From positions 1 through 6,371 of the forward strand of contig CANTGP010000184.1 of the NCBI GenBank assembly GCA_947653315.1: a stretch of DNA of 6,371 bases. The letters run 5' to 3'. The DNA comes from an uncultured Lachnospiraceae bacterium. Lineage in GTDB: Bacteria > Bacillota > Clostridia > Lachnospirales > Lachnospiraceae. Below the pieces are notes generated by a model, which did no database searches, was not told where the DNA came from, and saw nothing but the letters and a program-made list of their open reading frames with translations. Positions within the stretch are counted from its first letter, which is position 1. Each line of letters opens with the position of its first letter. Made by a program: the position numbers and the translations under genes. Shown here piece after piece: positions 1 through 5,387 of the stretch.

Positions 1-138
1 AAAGGGGAATTGAAAGGCGCTATAGTTTTCGCAAAAGAGCTTGGACTTCCAAGGGCGGAAGTGAAAAAAGCCTTTATGGAAAAATACGGGAAAAGTGAAG
101 TGGAAGCGGAAGAACTGATGGAAGCCTACTGGAAATAA
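1..138 (+). CDS. C-terminal end of an unidentified protein (possibly Rpn/PD-(D/E)XK nuclease-type tail)
   Basis: Frame 1 is open from the window edge to TAA at 136-138 and gives 45 residues rich in Lys and Glu. It reads KGELKGAIVFAKELGLP, then an amphipathic segment, and ends EELMEAYWK. Two predicted short helices with alternating charge are all that can be seen; the start and any catalytic domain lie outside the window. Charged helical tails of this sort, with a KGE-type repeat leading into a small helical end domain, are common at the C-terminus of Rpn-family recombination-promoting nucleases in Clostridia, but that is recall-level resemblance and not a firm call. It is separated from the downstream glycan genes by about 400 bases holding candidate promoters, so it is probably not part of that operon. 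No clear rho-independent terminator follows it. Confidence 0.5.
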   Translation, partial: KGELKGAIVFAKELGLPRAEVKKAFMEKYGKSEVEAEELMEAYWK

Positions 139-197
139 AACGGACAATGATTTCTGGCTGAACGGTTGCATCCAAAACATGGATTCGAAAAAGCGGC

Positions 198-226
198 TTG
201 ATTTCTTTCGGAAATTGTAGTAAAAT
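198..226 (+). promoter_or_regulatory. Candidate sigma-A promoter upstream of the structured leader
   Basis: TTGATT at 198-203 (4 of 6 matches to TTGACA) and TAAAAT at 221-226 (5 of 6 matches to TATAAT) are separated by exactly 17 bases. Initiation would fall near 233 and give an approximately 300-nt leader before the first start codon at 536, including the hairpins at 268-331. Prediction is by eye only. Confidence 0.4.
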
Positions 227-267
227 ATACGCGGTATGGAAAATATTTTTTCTTTTTATGCACAGTC

Positions 268-331
268 CCGTGCGGAGGAATATGCCGCCAAGGCGGCGCA
301 CGGCGAGTAGGGAAGATGCCTTTCCTACTCG
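268..331 (+). ncRNA. Structured leader RNA: two abutting hairpins upstream of the glycan operon
   Basis: Two helices can be drawn directly from the sequence. Hairpin A pairs CCGTGC (268-273) with GCACGG (298-303), continues after a one-sided 10-nt bulge (274-283, containing GGAGG) into GCCGC (284-288) with GCGGC (293-297), and is closed by a CAAG loop. Hairpin B starts at the very next base: 304-315 pairs with 320-331 as 12 consecutive pairs (one G-U) around the tetraloop AUGC. Because A ends at 303 and B starts at 304, the two helices could stack coaxially. No T-tract follows B, so it is not a simple terminator. Possible roles are an attenuator or antitermination element (LoaP/NusG-paralogue systems act on hairpin leaders of polysaccharide operons in Firmicutes), a protein-binding leader or a small RNA. 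It matches no riboswitch class that I recognise. The structure is strong; its function is unknown. Confidence 0.5.
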
Positions 332-473
332 ATTGATGATTATGAATGCAAAACGGTTGTATACATGTGCATCGTTCCGCGACGGGTACGTTATGGCTAT
401 ATCGGATTGGTTTGAACACTTTTTTTTGTTTGGTTTTCTACTTACATAATCCATATGATAATATATAAGATAC

Positions 474-503
474 ATGAAAAAAGCAAAAAACATTTCATAT
501 AAT
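474..503 (+). promoter_or_regulatory. Candidate promoter immediately upstream of the first glycan gene
   Basis: A perfect TATAAT lies at 498-503, with a weak -35 (ATGAAA, 474-479, 4 of 6) at an 18-base spacing, in a markedly AT-rich stretch (about 418-515) unlike the surrounding coding DNA. Transcription would begin near 510 and leave a short leader before ATG 536. ATGAAA (474-479) and TTTCAT (493-498) form an inverted repeat with a 13-base gap that overlaps both promoter elements and could be an operator; this is weak evidence. Confidence 0.45.
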
Positions 504-535
504 ACAATACTTTGTAAAGGGTGCGTGAAGATACG

Positions 536-1888
536 ATGCGGAAAGTAATTACATACGGAACTTTTGACCTCTTTCACGAAGGGCACCATAACCTGTTGCA
601 AAGGGCGAAAGCGTTGGGGGACTATTTAATCGTGGGGGTCACTACGGACCATTTTGACGAGGCAAGGGGAAAAATCAACGTTGTGGATTCCTGTTTGGAA
701 CGGGTGGAAAGCGTAAGGAAAAGCGGTTTGGCGGATGAAATCATCATCGAGGACCATGCAGGACAGAAGATGGAGGATATCCAAAAGTACAATGTGGATA
801 TTTTTACGGTGGGAAGCGATTGGGTCGGAACGTTTGATTATCTGAATAAATTCTGCCAAGTGGTGTATTTGGACCGTACACCGGACATTTCTTCCACCAT
901 GCTGCGTTCCAGTCATTTTAAAATCGTGCGTGTCGGAATCGTGGGGACGGGGAGGATTGCCGTCCGGTTTATGGCGGAAGAAAAGTTTGTATCGGGAATG
1001 AATATAGTCAGCGCCTTTAACCCGGAAACCGACAGCGGAAACATGTTCCATAAAAAGTACGGAATCAAGATTTATTCCGGAGATTATGGGGAATTTTTAG
1101 ACGGCGTGGATGCGGTATATATTGCATCTCCCAATGAAACGCATTATGAATACGCAAAAAATGCCATAAAGGCCGGAAAGCATGTCCTTTGCGAAAATCC
1201 CATAGCATTGGACAGGCAGGGGGCAGTGGAGCTTTTGGAACTTGCCGAAGAACGCGGCATCGTACTTTTGGAAGGGATTAAGACCGCTTACTGTCCGGGA
1301 TTCCAGCAGTTGATTAATACGGCAAGGAGCGGGCAGATCGGGGAAATCAGGGATATTGAGGCATGTTTTACCAGACTTGCCGATCCGAATTCGCGGGAAT
1401 GCACGGATGCGCAATTCGGCGGCGCTTTTTTGGAATATGCGGCGTATACGCTGCTGCCGGTTTTTAAATTGTACGGAACCAATTATAAAGATGTGGAAAT
1501 ACATAGTATTACGAGGGAAGACGGACTGGATTCCTATACAAAGATTGATTTGGTATACGACCAGGGTATGGCAACCGCAAAATGCGGCGTGGGTGTAAAG
1601 ACGGAAGGACAACTGGTTATTTCGGGAAGCAAAGGTTACATATTGGCGGAATCGCCGTGGTGGCTGACAAGAAAGTTTAAAATCCGCTATGAAGATCCGA
1701 ATAAAGTGGAAAGTTTTGAGCCGAAATTCCAAGGGGACGGTCTACGCTATGAGATGAGCGAATTTGTGGCGCGGATTAATAAAATTGACAGGAATAAATA
1801 CCTGCTTACCCCGGAGGAAGCCATAGCCATGTCGGAGATTACGGAAATGTTCATGAAGGAAAGAAAAAGCAGGAAAAAGAAGGAATGA
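536..1888 (+). CDS. Fusion: TagD-like cytidylyltransferase plus Gfo/Idh/MocA oxidoreductase
   Basis: This 450-residue protein joins two enzymes. Residues 1 to about 128 are a glycerol-3-phosphate-cytidylyltransferase-type nucleotidylyltransferase: ITYGTFDLFHEGH (5-17) holds the HxGH nucleotide-binding motif (H14, H17), and RTPDISST (114-121) matches the RTEGISTT-type motif. It would couple CTP to a small alcohol phosphate, releasing pyrophosphate and a CDP-alcohol. Residues 130-450 are a Gfo/Idh/MocA dehydrogenase with the dinucleotide-binding GIVGTGRIA (134-142). The usual catalytic EKP is ENP here (220-222), so redox activity is doubtful; Tyr304 sits where GFOR and dihydrodiol-dehydrogenase relatives have their Tyr. 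ATG 536 was chosen because MRKVITYGTFD is the usual TagD-type N-terminus. GTG 521 is in frame but overlaps the AAAGGG. The SD is weak (AAAGGG far upstream, or GTGAAG 5 bases away). The stop overlaps the next start as ATGA. The precise alcohol phosphate is unknown. The architecture parallels, with different folds, bifunctional reductase/CDP-ribitol synthases such as Bcs1. Confidence 0.9.
   Translation: MRKVITYGTFDLFHEGHHNLLQRAKALGDYLIVGVTTDHFDEARGKINVVDSCLERVESVRKSGLADEIIIEDHAGQKMEDIQKYNVDIFTVGSDWVGTFDYLNKFCQVVYLDRTPDISSTMLRSSHFKIVRVGIVGTGRIAVRFMAEEKFVSGMNIVSAFNPETDSGNMFHKKYGIKIYSGDYGEFLDGVDAVYIASPNETHYEYAKNAIKAGKHVLCENPIALDRQGAVELLELAEERGIVLLEGIKTAYCPGFQQLINTARSGQIGEIRDIEACFTRLADPNSRECTDAQFGGAFLEYAAYTLLPVFKLYGTNYKDVEIHSITREDGLDSYTKIDLVYDQGMATAKCGVGVKTEGQLVISGSKGYILAESPWWLTRKFKIRYEDPNKVESFEPKFQGDGLRYEMSEFVARINKIDRNKYLLTPEEAIAMSEITEMFMKERKSRKKKE
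923..1768 (+). repeat. Diverged tandem duplication, copy 1 (oxidoreductase domain of the fusion)
   Basis: From codon 923 on, the fusion's second domain aligns without gaps to the following gene at a constant 962-base offset for about 214 codons. A two-codon indel follows, and then the similarity continues. Exact nucleotide matches remain: TACTGTCCGGGATT at 1289 and 2251, GGGGAAATCAGGGAT at 1340 and 2302, and GAGGCATGTTTTACCA at 1358 and 2320. Boundaries are approximate. Confidence 0.8.
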
Positions 1889-2736
1889 TACGCTTAGGGA
1901 TAATTGGAACAGGGAGAATTGCAAAGCGGTTTGCCACGGATGCCTGGCAGGGTTTGGATACGGAGCTTCGCGCGGTATATAATCCGAACCGGGACAGTGC
2001 GGACAGTTTCAGCCGCAGGTATTCCATTCCGCTTGGAACCGCTGACTGGGAGGAATTTTTGGGGCAGATTGACGCCGCTTATGTCGCATCACCGTCTTTC
2101 AGTCATGGCAATTATATCCGGATGCTTTTGGAAAGCGGGAAACATGTATTGTGTGAAAAACCGATGCTGTTAGGCGGGCAGGAAGCAAAAGAATTGTTTG
2201 CGGCCGCCAAAAGCAGGAACCTTGTACTTATGGAAGCAGTGAAAACGGCGTACTGTCCGGGATTTAGGGCGCTGCTGGAAATTTTGGCGGAAGGCAGGAT
2301 TGGGGAAATCAGGGATGTGGAGGCATGTTTTACCAAGTTGGTGAAACCCGGTCTGCGGGAACTGACGGACATGTCATACGGCGGCAGTATGACGGAACTT
2401 GGAACTTACGGCTGTTTTGCGGTATTAAGGATACTCGGCTGCGATTATGGCGACCTGCGGTTTTCGGTGCAGCGGAACGGGCAGGGCATGGATATTTTCA
2501 CGAAAGTTTTTTTTGAATATGAGGACGGACGCGGGACCGGTTTGGTGAAGGCGGGGCTCGGCGTTAAGTCGGAAGGGGAGCTTATCATATCCGGTACGCG
2601 CGGATATCTGTTGGCACGGGCGCCGTGGTGGATGACCGGTCATTTTGAAGTGCGTTATGAAGATTTGGGGCAATGTGATGTTTATGATTATCCGTTTGTA
2701 GGAAACGGGCTCCAGTATGAACTTCAGTATTTTTTG
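1885..2736 (+). repeat. Diverged tandem duplication, copy 2 (stand-alone oxidoreductase)
   Basis: Partner of the copy that begins at 923, offset 962 bases. The ATG of this gene falls one codon before the GTG codon equivalent at the start of the fused domain, so the repeat unit begins essentially at the gene start. This copy carries the ancestral-looking EKP motif. The right boundary is approximate because similarity fades before the 15-bp repeat insertion. Confidence 0.8.
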
Positions 2737-2907
2737 GAGCGGATACAGGGTAAAAAAGGGGATACATATAAGACGGAATCAGAAACGATGGAATCAAAAA
2801 AGACGGAACTAGAAACGATGGAATCAGAAGCGATGGAACAGGTAAGTATCGTACTTGCAGACATTATGGAGCGCTTTTTGACGGCGGAGGCAGGGTACAG
2901 GAAATAG
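1885..2907 (+). CDS. Gfo/Idh/MocA-family NAD(P)-dependent oxidoreductase
   Basis: A 340-residue cytosolic dehydrogenase of normal family length. The N-terminal Rossmann motif is LGIIGTGRIA (4-13). VASP (67-70) and the intact catalytic EKP (91-93, K92) follow, then the C-terminal substrate domain with GGSMTELGTY (166-175). Tyr175 replaces the His of the common DxGxH motif, as in glucose-fructose oxidoreductase and dihydrodiol-dehydrogenase relatives. It would oxidise or reduce a hydroxyl/carbonyl on a sugar-like or small polyol substrate with NAD(P)(H); the substrate cannot be read from the sequence. The start ATG overlaps the previous stop (ATGA), implying translational coupling, and AAGAAGGA lies just upstream. 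It is a tandem paralogue of residues 130-450 of the preceding fusion but keeps the lysine which that copy has lost, so it may supply the redox step. Residues about 298-319 are a short-period repeat (ESETM-type units) absent from the paralogue, inserted before the last helix. Confidence 0.9.
   Translation: MIRLGIIGTGRIAKRFATDAWQGLDTELRAVYNPNRDSADSFSRRYSIPLGTADWEEFLGQIDAAYVASPSFSHGNYIRMLLESGKHVLCEKPMLLGGQEAKELFAAAKSRNLVLMEAVKTAYCPGFRALLEILAEGRIGEIRDVEACFTKLVKPGLRELTDMSYGGSMTELGTYGCFAVLRILGCDYGDLRFSVQRNGQGMDIFTKVFFEYEDGRGTGLVKAGLGVKSEGELIISGTRGYLLARAPWWMTGHFEVRYEDLGQCDVYDYPFVGNGLQYELQYFLERIQGKKGDTYKTESETMESKKTELETMESEAMEQVSIVLADIMERFLTAEAGYRK
2771..2841 (+). repeat. In-frame short tandem repeat (15-bp units, 30-bp higher period)
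   Basis: Bases 2771-2800 and 2801-2830 are a 30-bp direct repeat with few differences, followed by a partial third copy. In frame the array reads as five-residue units ESETM, ESKKT, ELETM, ESEAM, then EQ (2776-2841). Each unit is 15 bp, so slippage would change protein length by multiples of five residues without frameshift. It encodes a Glu/Met/Lys-rich, probably helical linker near the C-terminus of the oxidoreductase. Confidence 0.85.
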
Positions 2908-2921
2908 GAAGGAAGACGGTT

Positions 2922-3707
2922 ATGGAGGATGTTTCCAAAACGAGGATTTACGGGGAAAATGTGGAGATTGACGGCAGTCAGGTAAAGAAACTGTATAACG
3001 GTCGTTCGGAAAAGAACGGAAACCGTCCGGTGGATGCGCCTACCGTATTGTGCAGCGATACGGATATTGACCACATAGAGGCATGGACCAGGGAGGAATT
3101 GGAGCGTTGGTTCCCGGCATTCCGGCTGGACGGCGGGAGCGTGGTGTTGGAAATCGGGTTCGGTACGGGGCGGATGAGCAAATATATTACGCCCGTGGCA
3201 GCGGAATATGTGGGAATCGACTATGCGGAAAATTTTTACGACACGTTCCAAAAGAGGGAAGATATCCTGAAAAAAGAAAATACCCTATTATTAAACATGT
3301 CGTTGGAGCAGTTTACGGAAGAATACCGGGAGCGGTTTCGCGGAAAGTTTAACCGGGTGTTCCTTTCCGGCGGTGTCTTTATGTATATCAATGACCGTGC
3401 GGCAAAAAAGTGTGTGGAGCAGTTGGCCGGTATGCTCCAAAAATCATGTATCATCTACATTTCGGAGCCGGTTGCTTTAGAAAGGCGGCTGACGTTAAAC
3501 GCTTTCTATTCGGAAGCAATACAGGATCATTACAGTGCCATCTACCGGACGGTAGGGGAATATACGGATTTGTTTTCACCGTTTTTGGATAAGGGTTTTG
3601 TGTTAAAAACCTGCGGGGAATTTTTTGAAAACGACTTCAAAAAAATGAAAGAAACAAAGCAATGGATTTTTTTGATGGAACGGACGGAAGGCAAAGGACA
3701 GGAGTAA
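2922..3707 (+). CDS. Class I SAM-dependent methyltransferase
   Basis: A 261-residue cytosolic protein with a class I methyltransferase fold. Motif I is VVLEIGFGTGRMSKYI (74-89; E77, G79, G81, G83) and binds SAM. YVGIDYAENF (96-105) is the strand-2 region with the acidic residue (D100) that contacts the ribose. FNRVFLSGGVFMYIND (143-158) matches the motif IV/V region, and IIYISEP (177-183) the later strand. Residues 1-70 form an extra N-terminal segment (IYGENVEIDGSQVKKLYNG and a helix containing WTREELERWFP) of the sort seen in methyltransferases of bacterial glycan clusters. The acceptor (O or N) is unknown; from context it may be the amino-alcohol or sugar made by its neighbours. The start is 14 bases after the previous stop, with AGGAAGG about 9 bases upstream. 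Codon use matches the neighbours. Confidence 0.9.
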   Translation: MEDVSKTRIYGENVEIDGSQVKKLYNGRSEKNGNRPVDAPTVLCSDTDIDHIEAWTREELERWFPAFRLDGGSVVLEIGFGTGRMSKYITPVAAEYVGIDYAENFYDTFQKREDILKKENTLLLNMSLEQFTEEYRERFRGKFNRVFLSGGVFMYINDRAAKKCVEQLAGMLQKSCIIYISEPVALERRLTLNAFYSEAIQDHYSAIYRTVGEYTDLFSPFLDKGFVLKTCGEFFENDFKKMKETKQWIFLMERTEGKGQE

Positions 3708-3713
3708 AGTACG

Positions 3714-4772
3714 ATGGTGTATAAGAACGAATACATAGCGGGTACTTACCGGATTAAGGATCACGGCGACCGGATGGGGTACCTGCGGCTGGACATGAAC
3801 GAAAACCCGGAAGGGCTGCCGGAAGATTTTGTACAGGAAGTGTTAAAGAAGATTACTCCGGAATTCCTTGCGGCATATCCGCAGAAAGACCGTTTGATTG
3901 GCGCCATTGCAGACAGGGAACATACCGGGACGCAAAACGTGACTTTGGTAAACGGTTCCGACGAAGGAATGCGGTTGGTTTTTGAAGTGTTTACCCATGC
4001 CGGGGGCAGGGTGCTGACCGTTACGCCTACTTTTGAAATGTATAAAGTGTATGCGGAGATGTTCGGTCTCCGGCTGGATACGGTTCCGTTCGGAGAGAAT
4101 TTCGGCATGGATGTGGGCGACATCATACAGGGGATTAAAGACGAAACCAATTTGGCGGTTCTCTTAAACCCCAACAGCCCGGTTGGCGCGGTGTTTACCC
4201 AAGAGGAGTTTGAACGTATTGCGCAGCAGTGTGAAAAGACGGGAACCTTTTTATTGATAGATGAAGCCTATTATCCGTTCGGCGCCGCATCGGCGCTGGA
4301 TTTGTATCGGAAATACCCGCATGTCATGGTTTTAAGGACTTTTTCCAAATTGTGTTCCATGGCGGCGCTGCGCGTGGGATTTTTGGTGGGGAATGCGGAG
4401 GATATTCATTTGATTGAAAACGCCCAATCGACCTATAACGTAAATTCCGTGGGCATTTTATTTGCGGAGGAACTTTTAAAAAGGGAAGATATCCTGCAGG
4501 GGTTGCACCGGTCCGTGGAGGAGGGAAGGGAATATTTGGTAAAGAAGCTGGAAAGCGCCGGATATGAATATTATGCGGCAGGCGGCAATTATGTTCTGGT
4601 CAGATGCGGCAATCCCGCAAAGACGGCCGCAGGCCTGAAAGAAAACGGTATCTTGGTGAAAAGTTATAAAAGCGGTATTTTGGAAGGTTGGATCAGGGTT
4701 ACGCTCGGAAGCCGGAACGTGATGGGGAAATTTTGGGAAGGTTTTGAAAAAGCGGAGTCGTGGGACGGCTGA
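3714..4772 (+). CDS. HisC-like class I/II PLP-dependent aminotransferase
   Basis: A 352-residue fold-type I aminotransferase, the usual length for the histidinol-phosphate aminotransferase group. Visible landmarks are LDMNENPEGLP (26-36), the NGSDEG cofactor-phosphate loop (80-85), LNPNSPVG (151-158, the NPNNPTG-type motif), DEAYY (183-187, with the Asp that pairs with the PLP pyridine nitrogen), TFSK (209-212, K212 being the Schiff-base lysine), ALRVGF (218-223) and WIRVTLGS (326-333, with the C-terminal carboxylate-binding Arg). It would transfer an amino group, probably from glutamate, to a phosphorylated keto substrate. No other histidine-biosynthesis gene is present, so the HisC role is unlikely. 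A HisC-like capsule enzyme of Campylobacter jejuni (Cj1437) makes serinol phosphate from dihydroxyacetone phosphate, which is a plausible model here. The SD AGGAG (3700-3704) sits 9 bases before ATG, inside the end of the previous gene, and only six bases separate the two genes. Confidence 0.92.
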   Translation: MVYKNEYIAGTYRIKDHGDRMGYLRLDMNENPEGLPEDFVQEVLKKITPEFLAAYPQKDRLIGAIADREHTGTQNVTLVNGSDEGMRLVFEVFTHAGGRVLTVTPTFEMYKVYAEMFGLRLDTVPFGENFGMDVGDIIQGIKDETNLAVLLNPNSPVGAVFTQEEFERIAQQCEKTGTFLLIDEAYYPFGAASALDLYRKYPHVMVLRTFSKLCSMAALRVGFLVGNAEDIHLIENAQSTYNVNSVGILFAEELLKREDILQGLHRSVEEGREYLVKKLESAGYEYYAAGGNYVLVRCGNPAKTAAGLKENGILVKSYKSGILEGWIRVTLGSRNVMGKFWEGFEKAESWDG

Positions 4773-4817
4773 CCGGTTGCAGATTGCAGGAAAGTGCCGG
4801 ATACATGCCGGTATCAT

Positions 4818-4835
4818 GGGGAGGAAGAACGTTTG
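4818..4835 (+). promoter_or_regulatory. Ribosome binding site deciding a TTG start for licD-like gene
   Basis: GGGGAGG (4818-4824) lies 8 bases before TTG at 4833. An upstream in-frame GTG at 4794 has only GCAGGAAA abutting it, and the 13 residues it would add look unlike the family. No in-frame ATG exists nearby. Confidence 0.65.
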
Positions 4836-5369
4836 GACAGGTTTGTTTATACCAGGGAAAACCTGCGGAAGCTGCAGCTTACCGAACTGGAAATGCTGCG
4901 GGAATTGGATGGCATTTGCAGGAAAAACCAAATCCGGTACATCATAGACGCCGGAACGCTTTTGGGGGCGGTAAGGCATGGGGGATTTATCCCGTGGGAC
5001 GACGATATTGACGTCCGGATGCTGCGCGGGGATTATGACAGGTTTTGCGAAGTCTGCAAAACGGAATTGGGGGAAGCGTATTTCCTGCAGACTTACCGGA
5101 CGGATCCGGGATACCGGTGGGGATATGCCCGTATTTTAAAAAAAGGAACCGTGTATAAGAGAAAAGGGCAGCATAGGATGACGGCAAAAAACGGCATATT
5201 TATCGATATATTTCCCAATGACAACCTGCCGGATACTTTTTTTGCCAATAAGCTCTGTACCGGTTTGTCATGGATTTGCAGGAAAATACTGTATTCGGAA
5301 GTAGGCGTTCACAATAAAAACGGATTTGGCAGTTGGCTCGGATTCCATATCCTGAATCTGCTGCCATAG
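4833..5369 (+). CDS. LicD-family phosphotransferase, N-terminal portion ended by in-frame TAG
   Basis: LicD proteins are nucleotidyltransferase-fold enzymes that transfer a phosphoalcohol (phosphocholine in the founding case) from a CDP carrier to a sugar of a surface glycan. The 178 residues from TTG 4833 carry the family core: [20 protein letters not shown] (36-55) followed by DDDID (56-60), the metal-binding and catalytic region, then YRWGYARI (94-101) and [10 protein letters not shown] (121-130). The frame is broken by TAG at 5367-5369. The same frame resumes at once with the family's C-terminal part (ending YMTLPPKGKR), and the sum, 273 codons, is a normal LicD length. This is therefore one gene interrupted by a single nonsense codon, and it could be a pseudogene, a strain mutation, a sequencing error or a readthrough case. 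The N-terminal part alone holds the catalytic acidic cluster but lacks the end of the fold. The gap to the aminotransferase is 60 bases. An alternative start is GTG 4794. Confidence 0.85.
   Translation: MDRFVYTRENLRKLQLTELEMLRELDGICRKNQIRYIIDAGTLLGAVRHGGFIPWDDDIDVRMLRGDYDRFCEVCKTELGEAYFLQTYRTDPGYRWGYARILKKGTVYKRKGQHRMTAKNGIFIDIFPNDNLPDTFFANKLCTGLSWICRKILYSEVGVHNKNGFGSWLGFHILNLLP
5367..5369 (+). other. In-frame amber codon splitting the licD-like gene
   Basis: The codons run CTG CCA TAG GAA GGG. The frame before the TAG (from 4833) and after it (to TAA 5652-5654) is identical, and there is no other stop, so one substitution is sufficient to explain the break. Single-base ancestors of TAG include CAG, AAG, TGG and TAC/TAT. 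The base after the stop is G, which is not a strong readthrough context by itself. Confidence 0.85.
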
Positions 5370-5387
5370 GAAGGGGGACACAGGGGA

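Noticed and set aside
418..440. Eight-T run (420-427) and T-rich stretch as a rho-independent terminator in the leader
   Set aside because: No stable GC-rich hairpin lies directly 5' of the T run; the strong hairpin ends about 90 bases upstream. It remains possible only if a longer alternative fold exists.
198..449. 83-codon plus-strand open frame in the leader starting at TTG 198
   Set aside because: No SD, low-complexity basic and aromatic composition, and it runs through the -35 of the candidate promoter and both hairpins; no sign of a real protein.
474..545. Small frame ATG 474 (MKKAKNISYN and so on) as a leader peptide
   Set aside because: No SD, it starts within the -35 of the proximal promoter so would not be on that transcript, and it overlaps the true start of the fusion gene in another frame.
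2724..3251. Minus-strand open frame (175 codons) across the oxidoreductase/methyltransferase junction
   Set aside because: Spans the repeat array and two well-supported plus-strand genes in the opposite sense; composition is that of an antisense shadow.
3621..3644. Perfect 9-bp inverted repeat (TTTTTTGAA and TTCAAAAAA) resembling a terminator
   Set aside because: It lies inside the methyltransferase coding sequence (FFENDFKKM), is made almost wholly of A/T from Phe and Lys codons, and has no GC-rich stem; a chance product of coding.
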